From: Adiantum capillus-veneris
Lineage: Eukaryota; Streptophyta; Polypodiopsida; Polypodiales; Pteridaceae
DNA length: 64,000 bases
Direction: 5' to 3'
NCBI GenBank assembly: GCA_014529385.2
Contig: CM043969.1
Location: forward strand, 70,840,176-70,904,175
In this document: positions 56,071-64,000 of the stretch, in pieces
How positions within the stretch are numbered: position 1 is the stretch's first letter
Layout: each line of letters starts with the position of its first letter
Position numbers and translations under genes: made by a program
The notes under the pieces: generated by a model
What the model was told of the DNA's origin: nothing
Database searches by the model: none
What the model saw: the letters and a program-made list of their open reading frames with translations, nothing else

Positions 56071-56092
56071 TTGATCCCCAACAACGATGTCA
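56071..56092 (-). promoter_or_regulatory. Decayed primer-binding site of element 3 (tRNA-Asp type)
   Basis: The minus strand next to the LTR reads TGACATCGTTGTTGGGGA. The plant tRNA-Asp-type PBS is TGGCGCCGTTGCCGGGGA. The five differences are all G-to-A or C-to-T. Confidence 0.65.
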
Positions 56093-56094
56093 AA

Positions 56095-56936
56095 TGTGGG
56101 ACGGGTGTCTAACCTGACTCTTATCTTATTGCAAATGTAGCAAGAACCACGATGCCAAATGTGGGATGGGTGTCTAACCTGACTCTTATCTTATCGCAAA
56201 TGTAGCAAGAACCACGATTAAATTGTCAATCGATGGGATGAAGTTGACTCGACTAGTTCATAGAGGCTACAAGAGATTGTCAATCTCTTGAAAAACAACA
56301 AACAACTTGCATCTAACTCAGGCTACACTCAAGTGACTGAAATCACCAAAAGCCAATCGCTCATCGACAAACAAATCACATCTGTTACAGCATCAAATGA
56401 CATCCAAACGTAACGAAACTTCTAGGAAATGTTTATAAGACCTAAGCACACATGCTTATAATCTCAAATCCCACTTTAAGTCAAGTATAAAAATTGCGAT
56501 TATTAACAATAGTGGATTTTTGACTTAGTCGTTTTTGACCCAGAATGCATTTAAATGCTTAGCAATGATGCCCCAATACCCCGCATATACTTAGTTTTTG
56601 ATTTTGAAGTGTAAATTCCTACTTATAATGAAATTAGGCTACAGGTCGACTACACCAACAGCTACGAAATACCATGAAATGCTTACGTCAATGTGTAGAG
56701 CTCTTACCTGCGGTTGCAATGCAACAGACATGACTGCAATGTGACAACCGGGGAGGGAGTAGAAAGGGTGAGAAGGGGAGAAGTGAGCGCCATTAGCTCA
56801 CGCTGTATATTTCATTATCCAAAAACTTAAAAATAACTTACAAAAATTGACTTTTATACCTTAGCCAAGATTTTTGATGATCAAAACTAATAATCTGGGA
56901 GCTCTAACTAAAGACATGTTGATACAGTCTCGTAAA
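56095..56936 (-). repeat. 5' LTR of element 3 with 65-bp terminal duplication
   Basis: It matches the left LTR. Its end next to the PBS is duplicated in tandem (about 56086-56150 and 56151-56215, period 65), so TGTGGGA(C/T)GGGTG occurs at both 56095 and 56160. Confidence 0.8.
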
Positions 56937-56970
56937 CTTGCATGCAACTCTGCCTCAGTGAACGCACCTT

Positions 56971-57348
56971 TCAAATTTTGTGCTTGTTGTACAGAGAGGT
57001 GGGAATGACATGCGATAGAAAAAGATTGTGTGCCTGTCTAGTTTCTTGTGTAAGAGGGGGTGATGCTTCAAAAATCTTTACATAATGAGCAACTAAAGCC
57101 TCCGCCAACTGCTCCAGGGAAGATATCCATTCCCCAAAGAGAAGCTTGACTCTGTTGAAGCCCTGAGATTGATGAGAATGATACAAATAATTGAAAAACT
57201 GTTTGGAGACAGCAAAAACAATTTTCCTTGCACGAATTTTCCATTTAGCCAATTTCCTTTCATCATTATGTTGTATAGTAGTATGAGCTGAAATCAATGC
57301 ATTAAGGTCTGCATCCGGTAGCGAGGAGGAATTAGCCATATGCATCAA
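56971..57348 (-). pseudogene. LINE ORF2 fragment (endonuclease-RT linker)
   Basis: It reads RKIVFAVSKQFFNYLYHSHQ, FGEWISSLEQLAEALVAHYV and KIFEASPPLTQ, typical of the region between endonuclease and RT in plant LINE ORF2 (fragment followed by HF/HYVKIF). 126 codons, cut at both sides. Confidence 0.65.
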
Positions 57349-57917
57349 TCGTTGACAGACATCCTTGCCTGCTGAACATTGCCTCGCATCTGAGTCATAT
57401 AGTGCTTGCCATAATCACTAACAACACACTGGACATGTATAACAAAGCGGTACCCGCAGCATCCATATCCATATGCATATGGGAGATCAGCGACGGGACT
57501 ATGTCCATAATCATGTTACGGAAAACTTCATGCATCAGATATGAATTGAGTCACCACTAGCCTGCTGATCTGGAAGGCCCTGATGCAACGCTCCACTGAT
57601 TGCTGAGGTTAGGATCAGATCTGTCCAAGTAGATGAGAGTATCTCCACTGTTGTGGAAGGGGCATCACTTAATACATAAGCGCACCTGGCTCGCAACACA
57701 TTCCACAACGCAATGCTAACGATAGTGGAGAAGATCTCATCTCTGGGACCAATCTCAAGCTATGGGGTGTAACGTGCTCATGGTACCTCTCATGTATCCA
57801 AAGGGTGTCAGCATGAAAACAGGATCTGAGTCACAACCACAACTCTGGAAAAAACAAATGGGGTCCGAGGAAACCATGTTGTATCCCTGCGAAGCTCAAT
57901 AGAAGACTGACTGCCTG

Positions 57918-58530
57918 CTAGATCTCTGCTGATGCTGGGCATGACCATAGGCAATGACATATACTCTCTGACTGCTGTAAACATCGCTGACATGTCGGAC
58001 CATGACCCATACTACAGGACCATGCACCAACCACCAGTCCTGCACGAGCAATCATCCAAAGAAAGAAACATAACCTGTGTGCTATCATAAGCCCCCATAT
58101 GGTAGTCCAGGACTGTCTCAAGAAAGCATGATCTAAACCAGCATGCAACCAAGCTTGCAAGAGACTGGGCTGCTCAGTCTGTCTGGCTACAAATGTGAGA
58201 CGAGCGTTGCGCACCGTATAGGCAAAAAAGGATAGGTCTGCTCTACTGAGAACATGGTGGGACCAACACCACTCTCCTTGATCCCAATAAATCTGACTAA
58301 TAGACAGCCCTCCCAAATACACACATGCTAGTGCGAAGCATCCTCAAGTGGGAAAAGGGGGTCTACATCCCTCCTTTTCCGTCTAGAACCGACTACCCTC
58401 ACTGGCTGCCAAAAAAGGCCTGGCAGTACATCTCCACTCATCTCTGAATCAAAAACAATCCTGATGTAGGGATAGCAGTCCTGAGTGTCTGCTAGCACAA
58501 AAACTCTAAGATGATACCCCACACGCATGA
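57918..58530 (-). pseudogene. LINE C-terminal zinc-binding (zf-RVT-like) fragment
   Basis: It reads LRQSWTTIWGLMIAHRLCFF, LWMIARAGLVVGAW and then CQRCLQQSESICHCLWSCPA, matching the W...FLW...CxxC...ES..H...C layout of the zf-RVT domain at the end of plant LINE ORF2. It lies upstream of the linker fragment on the same strand, so the two belong to different copies or are rearranged. Confidence 0.72.
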
Positions 58531-59033
58531 GGGTATCATCAGAGTAGCCCCACCAGCCTGCATGCTGGTCTAGCTCTGTTGTGCCTGAGATGATAGCTCT
58601 CCATCTCTATGGAAGAGCATCATCAATCTCTGTCACTCTCTGTGCGACACCTCTGCCTATGTCATAATGCTCGGCAAGGAAATCTGCTTGTAGTAATCTC
58701 GACAATAACCAGGTATGAACAGAGTGTGCAGGACCGGCATCCCAATTGGCCCAGTCAACGTGTGTCCTCTGTGTCTAGAGCATAGGCGTTCCAAATGAGT
58801 GGCTGTCTCTCAATCTCCTCTCTACATCTCGGCTCTCTGCAGATGAGTACAACTCTCATGGAAATCCAGATCCTCATAATGGACTCCTGAAGCTGATAAG
58901 GGGGCATCAGTAAAAATGAAGCGCATGAATGCGCCGTTGGGCCCATGAGTGTCGATCCGGTATGCCATACTGGACTGAATAAAAGAACTTCTTCCAGTGC
59001 TGGAATGAAGGAACCTCTCTCTCTCTCTCTTTC

Positions 59034-60660
59034 ATGGGAGGCACAGCCTCAACACACACCGACTACAGCCACACCCCATACTTCACCCATGAGCTAGCCT
59101 CCATATACTTGGACACGGTCCATGAGGACCTTTGCCGACTCCACCAAGATGCACCCTTGCCTACACTCGTATCCCAGATCTCATCGTCCTCCATTCAACC
59201 ACCCTCAGCTCCTTCCCACACAACGAGCCTTGGGAAAGATCATCGAGAGAGGCCCGACCATAGATGAAGACCCTCACACACCGCAAGCAGCGAGCTTTTG
59301 AGGAGGCAAATGAGCTTGAGCTCTACCACTTGTTCATGAGCATGGACAGTGCTACAACATGGCACTCTCAGAGAGCGTCGCCCAATTACACCCATTGAGG
59401 ATCCACAGGCATGGCATGATTATGAACAGAGGCTGTATGAGGTCCCTAGACAGCCTGTGATTTTCAAGCTACCTGATCCAAGACCTTACACTAGCTCCAT
59501 CTTCTTCATCAAAGAGATGGTAGAGAGAGCCATGCATCGACTGCAACACCATAAATCTGCTGATCACACAGGTTACAGAGTGAGCACCTCGGAAACGCAG
59601 CCGCCACTATCGCCCCTTTGATTGCTCTTGTTTTCAATCGGGCTATAGGAGGAGGGCTTCCTAGACAAACTCTATGAAGCAGTACTTGAGGTAGAGCTCA
59701 GTTCTTAAGCAGAGTTTAGAGTCCAAGGCTAGACAGATTTGGGGGTCCCACCCGAGATCATTTGGCCATATATGCTCTATACAAGAAGGTGACAGGAAGG
59801 ATGCACTACCCCGGAGGTATCTTAGACCCTATTGCTAGCACCATTGATGAGAAGTAAGGATACCCACTCTCCCCGACTCTTTTCAGACTCTATCGAAGAG
59901 ATCCCCGACTAGATACTACGCGTTGGTGGGGCCAGAGCAGACCTTGTAGGTATTTCAAAAGATATCATGTTATATGTTGATGACATTATCTTGATTTCTA
60001 AGTCATGAGAGGGCTTGTAGCACCACCTTGGTGCCCTTGATGATTTTTGTACATAGAGAGGACTGAGAGTGAACCTTGAGAAGACCAAGGCTATGATCTT
60101 CCACACCTCCTGGGCCGTTTGGAGAGCCGTGGTATTTACATTGGCATGAGGGCAGGTAGAGGTGGTGGAGTTTTATGTATACCTCGGAGTCACCTTTGCC
60201 AACCCACCAGGGCGCTTCATATGGAAAAGGCGGCTACAAACAGATTGACACGAGAGTATGCAGCCTTGGCCAAGTTAAAGCAAAGATGTCACAGGCACAC
60301 TTTCAAGAGCCCCACACCAAGAGGTGGCTCTTTGACACTTTGGTCAGCCTAGCCTTGATATATGTTGCAGCAATGTGGTCCCCCAAGCATGTCAGCCGTC
60401 TCTGGACACAGATTGAGAGACCACAGATATGTATGATCTCATGCTTGCTCCGTAGCAACCATTGGTACCGTATGATATTGTCAAAGCAAAGTTAGCTACC
60501 CCACATATGCTAGTAGAGGTGCTCTTCTAGAAAATGTGTTTCATCTCAAGTCAACTGAGGGAATCAAGACATACATGCGACTTCTAGCCCTGGTTCAAGC
60601 TCAGAGGAAGAGTTTTAATGCTCGTGGTATTCACAGGTCATACAGTGGTTTGCACTACAT
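59034..60660 (+). pseudogene. Plus-strand LINE ORF2 remnant (RT to C-terminus)
   Basis: It reads DYEQRLYEVPRQPVIFKLPD, VERAMHRLQHHKSADHTGY, a PLSPTLFRLY block, the active-site segment MLYVDDIILIS (YVDD, about 59970-60000) and GLRVNLEKTKAMIFHT. A connection region follows with WLFDTLVSLALIYVAAMW and LWTQIERPQICMI. Many stops. The connection matches the minus-strand LINE at 24.2 kb (YLFDALVTPVLLYGVEVW), so they are relatives in opposite orientation. Confidence 0.78.
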
Positions 60661-60694
60661 GGATTGATTATGGAGAGATTACCTCCTTTCCAGT

Positions 60695-61140
60695 ATGACC
60701 TGGATTCACCCTAAATCCACCTCTTACAGAGTGAGAGGAAAGCGCCAGACGGTATTTATAGCAACTATACATCAGGGAGACATGGATCACACCTATAGAG
60801 TCTCTTCCCTTGAAGATGTACATAGGGATCAGTTCATGGATTTTCGCAAAGCTTTTGACATTGTACCATGGGAGTGACTCTTCCAATGCCTCCAGTCACT
60901 CAACATTCCATCACAAATGATGGGCATCTACACCTTATATGAGGAGGTCCTTGGCTGCATTTGTTTCCCAGGAGGGATCTCAACGACCATTGCTAGCACT
61001 ATTAGGGTGAAGCAAGGTACCCTCTCCCTCCTACACTCTTCGGATTATACATCGATGAGGTGGTTGACTTCATAGCACAAAGAGAAGGTGGGCTACAACG
61101 ACACCTCCATGCCTTTCATGAGTTTTGCATATAGAAAGAT
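60695..61140 (+). pseudogene. Second plus-strand LINE RT fragment
   Basis: It reads DQFMDFRKAFDIVPWE (RT block with catalytic Asp context), stop, QCLQSLNIPSQMMGIYTLYE, then ASTIRVKQGTLSLL. This RT block should precede the YVDD segment but lies 3' of it, so it is a separate copy or an internal rearrangement. Confidence 0.65.
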
Positions 61141-61159
61141 TTTTTTAAAGATCACATGG

Positions 61160-61460
61160 ATATGTTAGATTGCTCGTCGAAATGTACAACAAGCACAAGA
61201 TCATTACAAAAATTATGCTGATGAGAAATGTTGTCAGGTTACTTTCAAGGAAAGTGACGCCGTCTTCTTACGGGTGCCACACAATTGAAAAGTCTAAAAA
61301 TTGGTTCCACTCCCAAGCTATCTCCAAGATATTGTGGTCCATTTAATATACTCAAACAAGTAGGACCAATAGAATAATAATTGGAGCTTCCAACTCACTC
61401 TCATGTCCATCCAATATTTCATATAAGTCGCTTGAGGAAGGAAGCACTTACATCAAGACA
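61160..61460 (+). pseudogene. Gypsy integrase C-terminal fragment, plus strand
   Basis: It reads RNVQQAQDHYKNYADEKCCQ, VTFKESDAVFLRVPHN, then in shifted frames CGPFNILKQVGPI and ELPTHSHVHPIFHISRLRKE. These are the GPF and P..HP.FHVS motifs of gypsy integrase tails. Orientation is opposite to elements 1-3. No LTR was recognised near it. Confidence 0.75.
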
Positions 61461-61469
61461 ACAATATTG

Positions 61470-62320
61470 TTGCTTGAGGAAGGTGTAGCAAGGAAAGTCT
61501 ATCGTGCTCTCTATAGTAGATGCTCCTCAGTGCAGTATGCGAGAAACCTCACTCCAACAGAACACACAAAGATGGAACAACAACTCAAAGCACAACAACA
61601 GACTCAGAACTCAATGGAATTCGAAAAACTCATAGAACCATACAGATTGTAGCTAGTAGCACGCTCAGCTCCAAGCCCAGGACTCAAGGGTACAATGGGG
61701 GTGTCGAGGCTCCAATGTGCACGAGGGTGTAGATGTGGTGCATTGTTCGACTCAAGACTCTCGAGTATACAAGTGAATAATGATCATGTCTCAAACGACT
61801 GGAACCAACCACACATATGTATCTCATAAAGAGCCACAAACGGCTAGCAAAATATCCCAATCCAGCTAAGCCGATCTCCAAACTACAGTGGTGGTGATTC
61901 AGCCATGGCGTCCACTAGACCATCACTCGTATCACTGCCATGTGTCACTACCCAGGCAAGCCAAGCAAGAGTCCACCCAATGTGAACTCCAGACCAACGG
62001 TAATTAACTACCCATCCCATGTCAGTGACACTGTAGCCCTGCTACAAGTTGCGTGCCACAAGACCACTCACCGTCCCGGTGAGAGAGAACACTGAAACTA
62101 GCTAGAAAAATGTAGTGAACCCTACTGAAGAAGAAATGATGAAATGTAGGTATTTTCAGAATATAATGAAGAAGTACAACAACCTGCCATAGTGAGAGAG
62201 GCTGTAGAGAAAGAAGAAACCTGAACAAAATCCCAGAAAGTCCCAAAGCTAGTGTAAATGCAGCCAAAAGGGAAAGTAATTGGTACCACGAATGGGCTTC
62301 ACACACATGAAAAATTCATT
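61470..62320. other. Non-coding stretch
   Basis: Nothing supportable on either strand. The first part may be the untranslated end of the gypsy fragment. Confidence 0.45.
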
Positions 62321-62329
62321 TCCAAAATG

Positions 62330-62627
62330 TAGATAGGGGCTAGGGGGTCAATGGGTGGGTAGGGGCGAGGGAGAGAGGGAGGGGGTGGGTAGGGGCGAGG
62401 TGGGGGGTGGTGAGGGAAAAGGGGAGAGAGGGAGGGGATGGGTAGGGGCAAAATGGGGTGGGTAGAGACGAGGTGGGGGGTGGGTAGGGGTGAGAGTGGG
62501 GGGTGGTGAGGGGTGGGTAGGGACGAGAGGGGAGGGGGGTGGAGAGGCACAAGGGGAGAGGGGAGAGAGAGAGGGGGTGGGTAGGGGCGAGGGGGTTAGT
62601 GGTGAGGGACGAAAGGGGAAGGGTGGA

Positions 62628-62677
<50 letters not shown>

Positions 62678-62810
62678 GGTGAGAAACGAGAGGGGAAGGG
62701 GAGGTAGGTAGGGGCAAGAAGAGAGGGAGGGTAGGGCGAGCAGGGGTGGTGAGGGACGATAGGAGAGACAGGGTAGAGACAAGGGGAGAGGGGAGGGGTA
62801 GTTCCTGGAG
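62330..62810. repeat. G-rich, strand-asymmetric degenerate minisatellite
   Basis: The + strand is almost only G, A and scattered T, built from GGGTAGGGGCGAGG- and GGTGAGGG-type units repeated irregularly. Long Pro/Ser/Leu-rich frames on the minus strand are a by-product of composition. Strong G-quadruplex and R-loop potential. Confidence 0.85.
62630..62676. repeat. Uninterrupted run of 47 G
   Basis: 47 consecutive G within the G-rich tract. The true length may differ, since such runs are hard to sequence. Confidence 0.85.
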
Positions 62811-62992
62811 GAAGCTGAAGCTGACTTGGTCCAAGATTTGAAAGAAACATGCCGTCTATGTTATACCGATTCCAGACGAAAGAATGAGATAGCCTTACAC
62901 TCACCACATCAAACAAGACTGTCTGTGTTGCATCTGGTCTAGCAGAGCCGCATGTGCCTCAAAGTCGCCGAAGTTATCTCCCTTAACTAGGT

Positions 62993-63484
62993 CTAGAGAT
63001 GGCACTGCTGAAGATTTTGTTGTAGGTGAAGAAGGTGCCTTGTCGAGGAGCAGAGAGACATCATGTTGAAATCAACATCTTCTTGTTGTAACCCGCCTTG
63101 AGGAAGCGTGGTGAAGGGTAGTCCACCAGACACATTTGGCTTGGTCGGAGAGTCAGACACAGATGGGGCTGAGGTTGAGGTGTTGGTGAACTCCTTTAAA
63201 GGAGATTTCTTTCCCCTTCCATGAGTCTTTACAGGCTCACCAAGTCCAAGCTGCCACCAAGGACGCATAGTTATTAGTCTCTGTGACTCCACACTTGTTG
63301 TTGGCTCAGGTAACTCACCGGGCTCAGTAGCCATAGAAACATTTGAAGACGGTGTCTCCTCAGGCAAAGATTGAACAGAGACCCCATAACAAGGCATAGA
63401 CTTGGTATCTTCCAACCACTCTAACAGATCTTCTTCTGACCCGTCAGGTAGAGTAGGCTGTTCCAATTCAGGGTTCGACTCCAT
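62993..63484 (-). pseudogene. Ser/Thr/Pro/Glu-rich ORF next to a retropepsin, possible retroelement linker
   Basis: 164 codons beginning MESNPELEQPTLPDGSEEDL, acidic and low complexity, no domain recognised. It follows the retropepsin-like segment on the same strand after a short gap, so it may be the linker before a lost RT. A separate small gene is possible. Confidence 0.35.
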
Positions 63485-63540
63485 TGACTAATAACTATGT
63501 TGCAATATTGGATCCATGCCACCTTCAAGTCGAATGGGTT

Positions 63541-63951
63541 TCATTGTTGGGGAGCCATTGCATCATTTCGCCAATCGTGCAGTCCTTTAGTGTGCCGTAG
63601 CCATGGTCTACTAATGAGCAAAGGAAATCTTCCGTGAACCTGGGCAAGACGAACAACAACAAAATCCAAGCTAAAGGTGAAGTCTTGTACTTGCAGAGGC
63701 ACCTTATCCACTATGCCCAATGGGTAGACTGTCCTCTGGTTGGCCAACGTATTTGTGAAGGGAGTAGGTCATGTAGGCTGCATGCCTAAAGCCAACAAAG
63801 CGAACTCAGGCATCAGATTGATTCCAGATCCACCATCCACTATCACTCCTAAGAATTGCCCCCCCAAGATGGACACGTTGAGACGAGGGCTTCTATAATC
63901 AGTGAAGGGAGTAGTGGGATAGGATATTATATAGGACTCTGATGGTTGCAC
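63541..63951 (-). pseudogene. Retropepsin-like domain of a gypsy-type element cut by the window edge
   Basis: It contains ILGGQFLGVIVDGGSGINLM, with VDGGSG at the retropepsin active-site position (about 63808-63846), and then in the next frame TVYPLGIVDKVPLQVQDFTF and GRFPLLISRPWLRHTKGLHD. This is the plant retrotransposon protease pattern (active site, then LG/RPWL block). The upstream gag part would lie beyond 64000. Confidence 0.7.
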
Positions 63952-64000
63952 TGGGAGGTGTCCGCCACTATTACCTGCTCCGGAGTAAAGTGACTGAATA

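Larger units (their letters stand above)
42876..56936 (-). mobile_element. LTR element 3: giant decayed Ty3/gypsy element (Tat/Athila-like)
   Basis: Direct repeats at 42876-43624 and 56095-56936 (on minus TGTATCAAC...CCCACA) define a roughly 14-kb element. The PBS next to the right LTR is a mutated tRNA-Asp-type site. Inside, on minus: repeat array, unknown ORF, gag, integrase, retropepsin-like ORF, second repeat array, coiled-coil ORF. The integrase has the WGIDFVGPI and HPQANGQAE signatures seen in non-chromodomain plant gypsy lineages. No RT or RNase H was found. No matching target duplication (GCAGG versus GTCTC), so one border may be rearranged. Confidence 0.72.

Noticed and set aside
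62299..62916. Long Pro/Ser/Leu-rich open frames on the minus strand and Gly-rich frame on plus
   Set aside because: They are produced by the G-rich low-complexity tract. Three overlapping frames are open at once, which is typical of composition bias.
1..64000. tRNA or rRNA genes
   Set aside because: I looked for them, but only primer-binding sites matching tRNA 3' ends were seen. No cloverleaf or rRNA sequence was recognised by eye.

Overview
This is repeat-dense nuclear DNA of a land plant. The evidence is two Ty3/gypsy chromovirus-like LTR retrotransposons primed by initiator-Met tRNA, a third large gypsy element with a decayed tRNA-Asp-type primer site, non-LTR (LINE) elements, a caulimovirid-like coat/protease remnant, and very long (GA)n/(CT)n tracts. 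Nothing identifies the species. A fern or other large-genome plant would fit, but that is inference only. No intact protein-coding gene was found. Nearly everything coding is a transposon remnant or a decayed multi-exon gene.

Layout. 0-4.4 kb: non-coding, with a large fold-back inverted repeat (about 40-1375), small tandem duplications and microsatellites. 4.4-12.4 kb: a decayed multi-exon locus on the minus strand. Splice-site-bounded exons remain readable but carry in-frame stops (three of them TAG), frameshifts, a 333-bp tandem duplication over an exon and a 326-bp TA-flanked MITE. Its introns hold unusual GTAC-rich minisatellites. 12.5-19.0 kb: LTR element 1 (minus), with matching LTRs, PBS and PPT but an internal deletion that removes protease, reverse transcriptase and RNase H. 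It lies just upstream of the minus-strand locus. 19-24 kb: non-coding.

24.2-30.6 kb: a minus-strand LINE (ORF1, endonuclease, RT, C-terminal Cys/His region). It is split by a 2.7-kb non-coding short-LTR element (26.7-29.4 kb, TSD CATGC) and its 5' end is cut by LTR element 2 (30.64-39.74 kb, TSD GCTAG). Element 2 keeps gag, PR, RT, RH, IN and a chromodomain-like tail, but has a 212-bp frameshifting duplication in gag and a lost integrase Asp.

40.7-42.9 kb: minus-strand caulimovirid-like coat/zinc-knuckle/retropepsin remnant, ending exactly at the next LTR. 42.9-56.9 kb: giant gypsy-like element 3 (minus), with about 750-bp LTRs, a transition-decayed tRNA-Asp-type PBS, a gag fragment, an integrase, a retropepsin-like ORF placed after the integrase, a long coiled-coil ORF, and two separate arrays of an approximately 288-bp repeat, each unit centred on a near-perfect palindrome. 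No RT is visible. A 197-bp LTR with its own Met PBS is embedded in it.

57-61.5 kb: LINE fragments on both strands and a plus-strand gypsy integrase tail. 62.3-62.8 kb: a G-rich strand-asymmetric tract with a 47-G run. 63-64 kb: a minus-strand retropepsin running off the window. I did not find a demonstrable new functional system. The best candidates for follow-up are the paired palindrome arrays and the extra post-integrase ORFs of element 3.
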